This document shows positions 17,431 to 25,762 of a stretch of 64,000 nt of DNA, piece after piece; positions within the stretch are counted from its first letter, which is position 1; each line of letters opens with the position of its first letter. Under the pieces are notes generated by a model. It made no database searches. It had not been told where the DNA came from and worked only from the letters and a program-made list of their open reading frames with translations. A program made the translations under genes and the position numbers. The DNA comes from Bradyrhizobium sp. Ash2021 (GTDB lineage Bacteria; Pseudomonadota; Alphaproteobacteria; Rhizobiales; Xanthobacteraceae), in the NCBI RefSeq assembly GCF_031202265.1, contig NZ_CP100604.1, positions 4,570,501 to 4,634,500 on the forward strand. The letters are read 5' to 3'.

Positions 17431-18192
17431 ATGACCGAGCACATCATTGTCGAGGATGAAGACTCTACGCGCACGATCACGATGCGGCGTCCTGAGAAGA
17501 AGAACACGCTGACGCAAGAGATGTACCTCACCATGAGCGATGCGATCGACTCGGCGCAATCCAATCCTGCGATCCGCTGCCTGATCCTGACCGGCCGTTC
17601 GGGGGTATTCACGGCCGGCAACGACATCGGGGATTTTCTGCGGGCAGCAACCGAAAAACACGAAGCGGCACGGCCGAGAAATGCCGTGATCTTCCTGCAG
17701 TCGCTGGTGAACAACAAGAAACCGATCATCGCGGCCGTCGACGGCATCGCCATCGGTATCGGCACCACCATGGTGTTTCATTGCGATTACGTTGTCGCGA
17801 GCACGACGGCGACGTTCTCGTCGCCCTTCATCCAGTACGGTCTCGTTCCGGACGGGGCTACCAGCCTGTTGGTGCCGCAAATGGTGGGTCATCAGCGCGC
17901 GTTTTCGATGCTGGTGATGGGACGGCCAATGACCGCCGAAGACGCCCGCACGGCCGGTTTCGTCAACATGGTTGTTCCGCCCGGCCATGCCGTCGTCGAG
18001 GCCCGAAAGGTGGCGCGCGAGATCTGCGCGCTGCCGGCGGATGCTGTCGCAATCGCTCGGAAGCTGTTGAAGCTGCCGACCGAGGATCTGGTCCGCCGGA
18101 TCGGTCAGGAAGATCATTTCTTTGGCGAGCGGATGCGTTCGCCGGAGGCCATCGCGGCGTTTCAGAATTTCTTCCTGCGAAAGAAGCGATGA
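17431..18192 (+). CDS. Enoyl-CoA hydratase/isomerase family protein
   Basis: The product is 253 residues from ATG 17431, seven bases after a GGGGGA ribosome site. The crotonase fold is shown by RPEKKNTLTQEM, the oxyanion-hole segment SGVFTAGNDIGDF and the second oxyanion loop VDGIAIGIGTTM. The motif SPFIQYGLVPDGAT follows. In place of the two catalytic glutamates of classical hydratases the second position reads as part of LVPDGA, which is more like isomerase or divergent members. It would act on acyl-CoA esters in the cytoplasm. The exact substrate is unknown. Confidence 0.85.
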   Translation: MTEHIIVEDEDSTRTITMRRPEKKNTLTQEMYLTMSDAIDSAQSNPAIRCLILTGRSGVFTAGNDIGDFLRAATEKHEAARPRNAVIFLQSLVNNKKPIIAAVDGIAIGIGTTMVFHCDYVVASTTATFSSPFIQYGLVPDGATSLLVPQMVGHQRAFSMLVMGRPMTAEDARTAGFVNMVVPPGHAVVEARKVAREICALPADAVAIARKLLKLPTEDLVRRIGQEDHFFGERMRSPEAIAAFQNFFLRKKR

Positions 18193-18485
18193 CGCTTGGC
18201 TCGATGCCGCCTTTGGCCTTTTGTCGCACTGCGGGATAAGTTTTCGCGGCTGCGATTTCTTCCCACTCGATCCGCTGCCAATTCTTTCACCGATCAATCG
18301 ACTTGCTGATCTTTCGAGCAAGGCGCGGACTGATCCTTGCGCTTCGCAAAACCCGGGATCATCATGATTCACAGGGACCAACACGACGCCGAACAGAGTC
18401 GTCGACAGGAAACGCTGGGAACACCAGGCCTATTCCGCTGAAGGCCTGTTCGGTTTGGGTTGTCTCGAACCAAATGGAGGCTGTC

Positions 18486-18722
18486 ATGTATAAATGCCTT
18501 GCCACCGTCACGCTCGCCGCTGCGGCCGTCGCACTATTGGCGTCGCAACCCGCCCAGGCCGGCGCGTCAGCCAGCGCACCTTCGAAGTACGGTCACTCCA
18601 GCCAGGTCGCGACCACGCATCAGGTGCGCACCAATCGGCTGGCGCGAAATCCCGACGTCGCGATCACTGAATACTCTTCCTCGTCTGCGAAGAATCCGCC
18701 GCGAGGGCACGGCTATCGCTAG
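18486..18722 (+). CDS. Small secreted protein of unknown function
   Basis: The product is 78 residues from ATG 18486, with GGAGG five bases upstream. A signal peptide ends near QPAQAG. The mature part is Ser, Thr, Asn and Arg rich without cysteines. The last 59 bases overlap the end of the convergent DUF2927 gene. No family is recognised. The roughly 290 bases before it hold no clear gene. Confidence 0.55.
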   Translation: MYKCLATVTLAAAAVALLASQPAQAGASASAPSKYGHSSQVATTHQVRTNRLARNPDVAITEYSSSSAKNPPRGHGYR

Positions 18723-19632
18723 TCGGTCCGGGGTCAGCCGTCTGCGCGTCCGTTGATCGAAGCAACGGGCCGTTTTCCCCCTGCGTGTTGGGTGCTTCGC
18801 GGCCATCCGCGTGGCGCGCGGGATTGGCGCTATTGATCCATACCCGCACGGTCGGCAGCACCTTGGGCAGCAGGCCATTGACCTCCGCCTTGGTCATGCC
18901 GGCGCGAACGCGCGGGTCGTAGAGGATGTTGAGTAGATATTGGTCGTAGACGTCGAAGAAACCCATTTGGACGTCGTCGTTGAACATGGTCCAGGGCACC
19001 GACCGGTCGTCGTTGATCGCGCCAAGCGCCTGCAGCAACTCCTCATAGGCGCAATCGTAGAAGGTGAATTCGCCGGCATCGACGGGAAGGATCACTTCGG
19101 CGCGTCGTATGCGGTAGCGCCTGTCCTTGCCGATCCCTGACAGGCATTGCGGATTGAGCGATTGCTGAATCCGCGCTGCCTTGCCGCTGCCATAGCGCGC
19201 GCGAATGACCTTCTTGATATCCCGTTCGGCGACCAGCGTAACGAAGAAGTTGGCGGCCTTCTTGTCGCTCGTGATCGCGACGTCGAGGTGGTTCACATGC
19301 GCGCGAATGTCGGCAACGATCGAGGCAATCTCAGGTGCGCGGTCAGGCTGGCCCTGGCTCGCCACGAATATCCGGACCGGTTCATCGAACTTCCGCACGC
19401 GGTCGGCCGGCGCGCCGAACTGCAATTCGGCGTTCAACGCGATCTTGAAAAACCCGTCTTTGATCTCGTCATTGGAAAAATCGCCGCGCTCGGCGGCGCG
19501 CCGCCTGCTGATTTCGGGGTTCTCCGCGCGGGCGGAGCCGCAACCCATTACAGCAAGCATCAGCGTGATCGCGGCAAAGGCCGTCAACCGGATCAGGCGA
19601 GCCTGCCGATTTGTCGGCCCGCGCGACGTCAA
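18664..19632 (-). CDS. DUF2927 domain lipoprotein
   Basis: The product is about 322 residues. The start is TTG 19632, which overlaps the stop of the upstream EF-hand gene as TTGA. An N-terminal hydrophobic segment leads into a lipobox (LAVMGC). The DUF2927 domain fills the middle, with FDEPVRIFV early and VPWTMFNDDVQMGFFDVYD and LLNILYDPRVRAGM late. DUF2927 proteins are exported, and their biochemical role is unknown. The C-terminal 60 residues are low complexity and overlap the convergent small gene. Coupling suggests joint expression with the EF-hand protein. Confidence 0.8.
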   Translation of the reverse strand: MTSRGPTNRQARLIRLTAFAAITLMLAVMGCGSARAENPEISRRRAAERGDFSNDEIKDGFFKIALNAELQFGAPADRVRKFDEPVRIFVASQGQPDRAPEIASIVADIRAHVNHLDVAITSDKKAANFFVTLVAERDIKKVIRARYGSGKAARIQQSLNPQCLSGIGKDRRYRIRRAEVILPVDAGEFTFYDCAYEELLQALGAINDDRSVPWTMFNDDVQMGFFDVYDQYLLNILYDPRVRAGMTKAEVNGLLPKVLPTVRVWINSANPARHADGREAPNTQGENGPLLRSTDAQTADPGPTSDSRALAADSSQTRKSIQ

Positions 19633-20165
19633 TGGAACCGGTCCCGAGGCCGCTCCGCCGGGCCTTGCGGGCCCTTTGGGGCGTTCGCTGCTCTTATTTC
19701 ATCGCCTGTGACACGACAGTCGCCATTCCTGTCGAACCGCAGGATGAACGCGTTCGGCTTCTCGACGAACTCCTTGCGCGTGATCTTGCCGTCCTGGTTC
19801 TCGTCGAAATAGCCGAAATCCGCCTCGGCCAGCGAAGCTTCGGCTTTCTGCACGGTGACGAACTCGGAAGGATCTAGCTTGCCGTCATGGTTGCGATCGG
19901 CGGATGCAAAAAGCCGCTCCGCAAAACTCTTCCATTCGTCGCAGGTGTAAACGCCGTCGCGGTTGGCGTCCCAGATCGGCGGCCCGTTCCTGAGCATGCC
20001 ATCCTGCGCGGGCTGGGCCGTGGATTGGGCAAGAGCGAGCGGCCCGCTTGTTAGCAGCAGTTCGACCGCGACAACGATGCCGCAAAGCAAATTTCCGCGC
20101 GACAAACTCCGCTCCTGTTTCCAGGCCCGTGAATCGGACCCTTCTGACGGATTGACGTGGATCAT
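19629..20165 (-). CDS. EF-hand calcium-binding secreted protein
   Basis: The product is 178 residues with a hydrophobic export signal ending near LALAQS. Four EF-hand-like loops follow: DANRDGVYTCDE, DRNHDGKLDPSE, DENQDGKITRKE and DRNGDCRVTGDE. Positions 1, 3, 5 and 12 of the loops are mostly intact, so the protein should bind calcium in the periplasm. It ends with a proline-rich basic tail. Its stop overlaps the start of the DUF2927 gene. The ribosome site is weak, so the start could be internal. Confidence 0.8.
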   Translation of the reverse strand: MIHVNPSEGSDSRAWKQERSLSRGNLLCGIVVAVELLLTSGPLALAQSTAQPAQDGMLRNGPPIWDANRDGVYTCDEWKSFAERLFASADRNHDGKLDPSEFVTVQKAEASLAEADFGYFDENQDGKITRKEFVEKPNAFILRFDRNGDCRVTGDEIRAANAPKGPQGPAERPRDRFH

Positions 20166-20309
20166 TTGCCGAGTGTGACATTGGAAATCGATATGGATTG
20201 GCAGTGCATTTCATAGCAAAAACATAGCCGTCCACACGGGCCACGCCGGAATCGCGAGAAACGAGGGCGGGCGCAGGCCTGTTTCGAGTCGTCCGGCTCG
20301 TTCGGCTGG

Positions 20310-20486
20310 AATTGATGGCTTGCTTAGCCCGTCGGCGAGCCCAAACGAAATCACGCATACCGCAACGGCGCCACGCCTTGGTGCCGGTGGGCGAGACCAA
20401 GATGTAAAGGCCGCCGCCATCGGCGACCTTGAAGGCCTTCGCCTGGGGTTTGAGGTATTTGAATACAAGCCCGATGGAAGCCGCAC
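20310..20486 (-). pseudogene. Remnant of a P4-type integrase N-terminus
   Basis: The minus strand encodes FKYLKPQAKAFKVADGGGLY followed by ILVSPTGTKAW, which matches the N-terminal DUF4102 arm-binding domain of tyrosine integrases. The similarity breaks after about 35 residues and no start or catalytic domain remains. It is the only integrase trace found inside element 1. It could be the former integrase of that element or debris from another one. Confidence 0.6.
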
Positions 20487-20592
20487 AGCGCGCGAAGCAT
20501 AGGTACGCGTCCCCGGCAAGCACAGGAACCACGATGCCGCTTGGGACGCGTTTCAGGACATGATGGCAACGCGGCATTGAGGGCACTTCGAA

Positions 20593-20628
20593 GCCAGCCC
20601 GTCCGCCGGTTCACGCCGGCGGGCTGGC
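20593..20628. terminator. Hairpin of the CCGCCGG-TTCA family
   Basis: GCCAGCCC pairs with GGGCTGGC around an inner CCGCCGG/CCGGCGG stem with a TTCA-containing loop. It lies just after the stop of the DUF3551 gene on the minus strand. No T run is present, so termination is only likely. Confidence 0.5.
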
Positions 20629-20645
20629 GTCTCTAGCGACCCGCC

Positions 20646-20897
20646 TTAGTAGACGCGGCGCGGATGCCACCGATAACCCGCGGGCCCTTCCGCGCCCGCG
20701 AAATATGGATTGATGAAGCACTGGGCGGCGCGGCCCGATGCCGACGCGTTGCACTGAGGCAGCGACGTGTATCTGCATTCGTAATAGTGGGCGTGGACCC
20801 GCAGGCAAACCGGGTAAGCCGGATCATACGTCTGGGCCGCCACCGGCTCTATTGATACCGTCCCGATCGCCAAAATCGCCAAGGCCAGAATGCGCAT
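20646..20897 (-). CDS. DUF3551 family secreted protein
   Basis: The product is 83 residues. A signal peptide ends near VAAQTYD. The mature part has the family pattern YPVCLRV, then YYECRYTSLPQC and QCFINPYFAG with five cysteines, and ends in a basic WHPRRVY tail. DUF3551 proteins are small, exported and numerous in Bradyrhizobium-type bacteria; their function is unknown. AGGAGGTTC lies upstream of the start. It is monocistronic and followed by a hairpin. Confidence 0.85.
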   Translation of the reverse strand: MRILALAILAIGTVSIEPVAAQTYDPAYPVCLRVHAHYYECRYTSLPQCNASASGRAAQCFINPYFAGAEGPAGYRWHPRRVY

Positions 20898-21080
20898 CTG
20901 AACCTCCTTAGGAATTGGCGGCTATGATTAGACTTGCAGTTCCGCTTTGGCGCTCAAATAGGTATTCTCCGCGCAACAGGGAAGCGGTTGTCGACCGCAG
21001 GCGGGCCGTTGTCTTACGGGGCTGGTTTGTCATCCAGAGTTAATGCGCGCCGCCTCTAATGGCAGCGTTTCATCACCTAG

Positions 21081-22533
21081 GAGTCCGTCCAGATAGGTGC
21101 TGCGACGGGCATTTATTGGCATGTTAGCCGGCTCAGGCAGCCTTTGCGAGGGTGAACAGCTTCAGGAGGTTGTGGGCGGTGCAGATCATGGCCCACTCGG
21201 CACGCACTTTTTCGACACCCCGCAACAGGAACTGGCGGAAGCCGCGCGCCTGTTTGATCTGTCCGAACACCGGTTCGACCACTTGCTTTCTCAATCGGTA
21301 GGGCGTTTCGAAGCCGCCATCGTCGATCTTCTTTCGCATCCGTTGGGTCAGCGGTCCGCCGATTTTTCCGTTCGCGGCTGTCGGGTGCTTGGCGCGTCCA
21401 GGCGCGACATAGCCGTCAACGCGATGTGCTTCGAGCGCTTCGAGATTGGATTCGCTGCAGTAGCCGGAGTCCGCTGAGGCCTGCTCCGGCGTGCGGCCGA
21501 GATTGTTCTCGATGGCCTCGATCAGGGGCACCAGCTGGCCCTGATCGTTGCCGCACTGCGTCAGTTCGTGCGCGACAATGATCTGGGCGCCTGCGTCGAC
21601 GGCGGCCTGTGCATTATAGGCCTGAACGAAGCCATCCTTCGACTTCATGATGCGGCTTTCCGGATCGGTGAAGTTGCGTTGCGACTTGGGATCAGGCTGG
21701 TCCGATGCCGGCGCCGCCGGTTTGCCCGGCTTCTTGCGGCCTTCGGCTTGGCGCTGCTGTTCCTTTTCGGCCTCGATGCGACGCTCTTCCTCCGCGGCCA
21801 GCCTGGCGTCGGCCTCCAGCGCCGCCATCGCCTGCTGGATCTTCGCCAGCCGCTTCTCCTTGTCGCCAGCCCAATCCGGCAGCTCGTCGCCGCGTTTGTC
21901 TTTGCCGAAAGTCTCGTCCTCCTGAGCATCCGCCGCCTCAGCGGCCGCCAGCATGCGAGCGACCTCGGCTTTCAATTCCGCCTCGCGTTTCTTCATGCGC
22001 TCATAACTCATCGCTTTATGTTTCGACGCGTTCGCTTTGATCTTCGTGCCATCAAGCGCGACATGGCCGAGTTTGACCAGCCCTGCCGTCTCGCACAACT
22101 TCAGAACCTGCAGGAACAGTGCGCCGAGCGCCTTCAAATGCCGCTTGCGGAAGTCGCTGATCGTGCGAAAATCCGGCGGATCGAGCGCGACAATCATTAC
22201 AAAATCATTCCGTTCGCGGCAGGCCTTCGCGATCCGCCGCGATGAATACAGCCCACTCGCATAGCCGTGCAGCACAAGCGCCACCATCATGCGCGGGTCG
22301 AACGGCGGCTGCCCGAGCCCGCTCACATAGCTGCCCGTGATCTCCTTGAGATCGAGGCTCTCCCGCACCAGTTCAACGATAAACCGCGAGACATGGCCTT
22401 TCGGCACGAAGTCCTGCACATTCGGCGGCAGAAGCAGCGTCTGATCGATATTCCAGGGGCGAAAATACTTGCTCATCGCCCAAGGTTGAATCAGACTCGC
22501 TCAGAATTGAACAGCCACTATTCGGACAGGCTC
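21081..22533. mobile_element. IS1182-family insertion sequence
   Basis: The element is 1453 bases. Its inverted ends are GAGTCCGTCCAGATAGG on the left and, read inward from the right, GAGCCTGTCCGAATAGTGG. It is flanked by CTAG at 21077-21080 and at 22534-22537, which I read as a four-base target duplication. It carries one intact transposase gene on the minus strand. Confidence 0.8.
21133..22476 (-). CDS. IS1182-family transposase
   Basis: The product is 447 residues with no frameshift. The N-terminus has the family start DQTLLLPPNVQDFVPKGHVS, then GYASGLYSSRRIAKAC and FRTISDFRKRH. The catalytic core shows HVALDGTKIKANAS, ADSGYCSES and the C-terminal EPVFGQIKQARGF. A long Glu/Lys/Ala-rich coiled segment (about 165-260) is inserted between, as usual for this family. 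It should catalyse cut-and-paste movement of the element that bears it. It looks intact and so may be active. Confidence 0.9.
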   Translation of the reverse strand: MSKYFRPWNIDQTLLLPPNVQDFVPKGHVSRFIVELVRESLDLKEITGSYVSGLGQPPFDPRMMVALVLHGYASGLYSSRRIAKACRERNDFVMIVALDPPDFRTISDFRKRHLKALGALFLQVLKLCETAGLVKLGHVALDGTKIKANASKHKAMSYERMKKREAELKAEVARMLAAAEAADAQEDETFGKDKRGDELPDWAGDKEKRLAKIQQAMAALEADARLAAEEERRIEAEKEQQRQAEGRKKPGKPAAPASDQPDPKSQRNFTDPESRIMKSKDGFVQAYNAQAAVDAGAQIIVAHELTQCGNDQGQLVPLIEAIENNLGRTPEQASADSGYCSESNLEALEAHRVDGYVAPGRAKHPTAANGKIGGPLTQRMRKKIDDGGFETPYRLRKQVVEPVFGQIKQARGFRQFLLRGVEKVRAEWAMICTAHNLLKLFTLAKAA

Positions 22534-22658
22534 CTAGGCTTACTTCGATCGCCGGGCCGGTTGCCGGGCTTTCGCTGTCTGAAAAGTCTCTCCTCTCTCA
22601 ATTGCTAAGAGCAAGGATGCTTCGTAACCTCCATCCGTTCCAACCAAGGAGGATTTTG

Positions 22659-22850
22659 ATGAGAGCTATTACCATACTCGCTTTAACGGCCTTCCTTAGC
22701 TTGACCATTGCCGCGTCGTTCACGCCCGCCTATGCGGCCGCAGGGGGTGCAATGAGTGGCAAGGGTGACTTTGCCACTAGAGGCTACAACCAAGCCGCCA
22801 AAGAAAAGAAAGTGAAGGGCGCAAAGACGGTGAAGCCGAAACCGCAATGA
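22659..22850 (+). CDS. Small secreted basic protein
   Basis: The product is 63 residues from ATG 22659 with a strong AAGGAGG ribosome site. A signal peptide ends near PAYAAAG. The mature part is short, with GKGDFATRGYNQAAKEKK and a lysine-rich tail. A terminator hairpin follows at 22891. It lies just outside the IS1182 element. Function is unknown. Confidence 0.6.
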   Translation: MRAITILALTAFLSLTIAASFTPAYAAAGGAMSGKGDFATRGYNQAAKEKKVKGAKTVKPKPQ

Positions 22851-22890
22851 GTTTCACCTGCTCAATCCTGATTAGCCGAATAATCAAAGC

Positions 22891-22916
22891 CCGCCGGTTC
22901 ACGCCGGCGGATTTTT
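22891..22916 (+). terminator. Rho-independent terminator, CCGCCGG-TTCA family
   Basis: CCGCCGG, a TTCA loop and CGCCGGCGG form a strong stem followed by ATTTTTC on the plus strand. It lies 40 bases after the small gene ending at 22850. Confidence 0.8.
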
Positions 22917-23085
22917 CTTGTTGGAATGGTCAGTCGACCAGTCGCAGCACCTTGCCGCCCCCCGGATCGGTAGGCGGCCGGCTCACGGTCAGTTTACAGC
23001 AAACGCTGTCTGATCGCCGAATAATCCCGCTGCGAAAGTGTTGTATGCCTAGGAGCGACCTTTCGTCCAAGGGAGGGAAGGCATA

Positions 23086-23616
23086 ATGCGAAAAACGATT
23101 ATAGCCCTGTTCGCACTGGCAGCGGTCGGCTTGGTTCTGCCTATGGCCGCGCCGACCGAAAGTTTCGCCCAGCTTGGCTCTAAGGCAGGTGGCGGCGGCG
23201 GTGGCGGTGGCGCCGCAGTTGGCGGCGGCGGTGGTGGGGGTGGGGGTGGGGGTGGTGGCTTCGGTGGGGGTGGTGGCTTCCATGGCGGTGGTGGAGGCGG
23301 CTTTGCCGGCTCGAAATTTAGCGGCGGCGGTGGTGGCTTCCATGGCAGCGCTGGTTTAGGTGGAGGAGGCTTCCGCGGTGGCGGCTTTCATGGGCGTTTC
23401 GCGAGCGGTGGCTTCCACGGTGGAGGATTTCACCGAGGCGGATTTCACCGACGTGCGTTTGTAGGGTTAGGCTTCGGATCCTACGGCTACTATGACGGAT
23501 ACTATCCCTACGCGTACAACGACTACTACTACGACGATGGCGGCTGCTACGTCGTCCGTCGCCGCGTGCATACCCGCTACGGCTGGCAGATTCGACCCGT
23601 CCAGATCTGCGGATAA
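23086..23616 (+). CDS. Glycine-rich secreted protein
   Basis: The product is 176 residues with a signal peptide ending near SFAQLG. Residues about 33-125 are low-complexity glycine with GGGGGFHGG-type repeats. The C-terminus is Tyr-rich (YGYYDGYYPYAYNDYYYDD) followed by GCYVVRRRVHTRYGW with two cysteines. Such proteins are common in Bradyrhizobium and may be cell-surface or matrix proteins. The GGAGGGAAGG stretch upstream is a good ribosome site. Confidence 0.7.
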   Translation: MRKTIIALFALAAVGLVLPMAAPTESFAQLGSKAGGGGGGGGAAVGGGGGGGGGGGGGFGGGGGFHGGGGGGFAGSKFSGGGGGFHGSAGLGGGGFRGGGFHGRFASGGFHGGGFHRGGFHRRAFVGLGFGSYGYYDGYYPYAYNDYYYDDGGCYVVRRRVHTRYGWQIRPVQICG

Positions 23617-23631
23617 TATGCTGCCTGAAAA

Positions 23632-23657
23632 GACCCGCCGCTTCACGCCGGCGGGTC
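23632..23657 (+). terminator. Hairpin, CCGCCGG-TTCA family
   Basis: GACCCGCCG and CGGCGGGTC pair over a short CTTCACG loop, 15 bases after the glycine-rich gene. The T run is weak (GTTCCCC), so this is a likely but imperfect terminator. Confidence 0.6.
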
Positions 23658-23833
23658 GTTCCCCTTTCGGGAGATCATTTAAAAAAAACAGCCGTCAAGC
23701 CGACCGCGACGCGCGAGATCACGCCGTACAAGCGGGCATCCGGACGATGAGAGGTGAGGGCGCCTGGTTCACGCCCTGAATATATTTGCCGGTGTCCTCG
23801 AGAGTGACAAGCTGGCGACCGCGCGCGGCTCAG

Positions 23834-24121
23834 CTACCTAATCTTAGCCAAGCACTCCTTCAGGCGCTCAAGCTCCGAACGGACTTGCGTTTCCATGGTG
23901 TCTCGTAATGCGAGAGTGCCCCTGCTGGACAATTCTGCGGAGGCCTTTCTGTCCAGATTCTGCTTCCAATCCCGGATTGCCTGCTTAGTGGCGCTTTGGG
24001 CCTCCGACGTAGCCTTAAGGTACGCCATGATGCAGGCATCGGCCATTGAGCAAGTCTGGCACTCTTGTGCGGCGGCAGCACTTGAAACAAGCAAGGCAAG
24101 TGCCGCGGCAAAGACCTTCAT
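23834..24121 (-). CDS. Small secreted cysteine-containing protein
   Basis: The product is 95 residues. A signal peptide ends near SSAAAAQEC. The mature part starts with CQTCSMADACIMAY, three cysteines that could form disulphides or bind metal. A helical, charged region rich in Ala, Gln, Arg and Glu (about 38-90) follows. No family is recognised. Genes on both sides are small secreted proteins too. Confidence 0.55.
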   Translation of the reverse strand: MKVFAAALALLVSSAAAAQECQTCSMADACIMAYLKATSEAQSATKQAIRDWKQNLDRKASAELSSRGTLALRDTMETQVRSELERLKECLAKIR

Positions 24122-24468
24122 TGCTTTTCCCCAAGTATTGGCCCGGTGAATGTTCTGTGAGGGATGCCGGCGTCAGAGCCGGATCACTCAACGACAAGCA
24201 GATAGAGCGGCTGCTTGAGTGCTTCGACGCGAGAGGGCTGAAGCTGTATTGCCAGTCGTGGATGGCAACATTTTAATTGGCAATGTGCCGCTGCCAGTAG
24301 CCCGGTAAAGTGCGCCGACTTGGCGCCTCATTGCCAGCGCGCAGCCACTTCCTTCCTTGGGCTGGGAGGGCTTGCCAGCGTAGGCCCCTACTGGGGACGC
24401 TTCCGCCAACTATATGCCAACTATATTATGCGTAGACTTTACCCCTCGCGCTGACGGGAGTCCGGATC
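24122..24468. other. Intergenic region with a decayed gene end
   Basis: On the minus strand near 24275-24350 a frame ends in GYWQRHIAN before a stop. The same ending, GYWQRHIAD, is found on the minus strand near 53165 in element 2. Neither has a clear start, so these look like remnants of one small gene family. No other feature is seen. Confidence 0.35.
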
Positions 24469-24819
24469 ATGACGAAGAAATTCGCTTTCTTGATTGTCGC
24501 TGCCATGGGCTTGGTTGCGCCATCCTATGCCCAAGTCAGAGTCATCACTGGCGACGTCGAACACATCTACGGGCCAGGAGGGGAGATCCTCGACAGTCCG
24601 GAGCTTAGGGCAAAGAACCTGCGTGCAAAACGCCAAATGCGCAGTGAGGAGAGGGGCGCTGGTCCCGTCGAGCAACAAAGGCTGTCCGTCCAGCAGAGCG
24701 GTCCACTTCAAGCGCCAGATAGTTGGTGGAACAACGACGTTGCGCGACGCCAGGCGCCAAAGAGCTGGTGGAACTACAACGGTTATGAACCGCCCAAGAG
24801 CGCGTGGAGCAGCCAGTGA
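24469..24819 (+). CDS. Secreted protein with three C-terminal SWW/SAW repeats
   Basis: The product is 116 residues from ATG 24469 with GGGAG upstream. A signal peptide ends near PSYAQV. A charged central part (LRAKNLRAKRQMRSEERG) is followed by three spaced copies of a short motif: APDSWWNN, APKSWWNY and PPKSAWSS. The repeats could bind a surface polymer or a partner protein, but no known domain is recognised. Confidence 0.55.
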   Translation: MTKKFAFLIVAAMGLVAPSYAQVRVITGDVEHIYGPGGEILDSPELRAKNLRAKRQMRSEERGAGPVEQQRLSVQQSGPLQAPDSWWNNDVARRQAPKSWWNYNGYEPPKSAWSSQ

Positions 24820-24946
24820 ACTCGGCAGGCGAACCGAGGCTGTGTGTGTGAGTTGGCTGGTGGGAATTGGTCAAGCTGCCGCGGACCGCAGCTTCAATAT
24901 TGCGCCAGCCGTAACCCGCTCGCCGGCCGCGAGTCTGCACTCGATC

Positions 24947-25192
24947 TCAGGCCGCGCGCTCGCCAGCAGCGACGGCGTTGGGGACCGCAAACGAGGGTCG
25001 AACATCCGCGCCGCGGTGCCCATAGGCCTTACAGGTGAACTTCGGCTCGAGATCGGATAGCCGGACGTCGTCCGGCCACGGTGCGGCATCGATCATTACC
25101 GAATGCGCGCACTTGTAGTCGCTGCAGTAGACGAGCAGCCGGTGAGGACCGGATGACCGCATTTCCCCGAGAGTGATTTTCTGTTCACGCAT
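24947..25192 (-). CDS. Small zinc-ribbon-like protein with one site altered
   Basis: The start at 25192 gives MREQKITLGEMRSSGPHRL and then VYCSDYKCAHSV, DDVRLSDLEPKFTCKAYGHR and GADVRP. Relatives that I recall have two CxxC-like pairs around the same text. Here the second pair reads CKAY, so its last cysteine appears lost and the zinc site may be impaired. The frame is open upstream to 25225. Cytoplasmic role unknown. Confidence 0.55.
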   Translation of the reverse strand: MREQKITLGEMRSSGPHRLLVYCSDYKCAHSVMIDAAPWPDDVRLSDLEPKFTCKAYGHRGADVRPSFAVPNAVAAGERAA

Positions 25193-25337
25193 ACCGGTCC
25201 GCGCCATTGGAGCATGACCCATCAAAGCGCGGGCAGACCAGTATCGGCAAGCCGCTAGGGATTGCGGGTCGATTCAGGGCAAGCGAGCTTGACGAACAAG
25301 TCCCGTTTCGCGACTGGCAAGGCGTGGGGATGGTGTG

Positions 25338-25469
25338 ATGGACAGGGACGCAATTGACCTAGCTCTTCACGGGATACAGCAGATGGTCGAAGTATCGATC
25401 CGAGCGGCTGAAACCCTGCAGGGCGTTTGTGACGACAACGGATGCCGTTCGCAGACCATGAGTTGTTAG
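25338..25469 (+). CDS. Possible 43-aa protein
   Basis: The ORF encodes MDRDAIDLALHGIQQMVEVS and continues to a Cys-containing C-terminus (VCDDNGCRSQTMSC). The composition is protein-like, but the ribosome site is poor. It may also be a remnant. Confidence 0.25.
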   Translation: MDRDAIDLALHGIQQMVEVSIRAAETLQGVCDDNGCRSQTMSC

Positions 25470-25596
25470 ATTTCAGCCTCTTCGACCTCGCGCGGCGCGT
25501 TAAGGCGTCGCGGGCGATGCTCTACGAGGGTGACAGGCCGGTATCTATCAAGCCAGTGCTTTCGATCGTGCGCGATCAAGCCTGAAAAAAACGAAG

Positions 25597-25622
25597 CCCG
25601 CCGGTTCATGCCGGCGGGTTTT
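25597..25622 (+). terminator. Terminator hairpin, CCGCCGG-TTCA family
   Basis: CCCGCCGG and CCGGCGGG pair over a TTCATG loop and are followed by TTTTC on the plus strand. It is one of at least five related hairpins in element 1. Confidence 0.7.
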
Positions 25623-25762
25623 CATTATTGGTTCGATCAAACAAAAAGACCGCCCGAAGGCGGTTTCTCTCAGCATCAAGTGAGCGTGAGATGTGAAGCA
25701 GTTCACATTTGAAAATCGCGAGTTGATATAAGGCAGCGCAAACCCGTTTTCGGGAGACAGCG

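Larger units (their letters stand above)
25226..25762. other. Intergenic region with a possible miniprotein and a terminator
   Basis: The stretch holds a possible 43-codon ORF at 25338-25469 and a terminator hairpin at 25597-25622, but no larger gene. The last 70 bases before 25763 should contain the promoter of the next membrane protein. Confidence 0.4.

Noticed and set aside
23180..23460. Tandem repeat or recombination site in G-rich DNA
   Set aside because: The repeats are codons of a glycine-rich protein with intact frame and signal peptide; no DNA-level unit is conserved.
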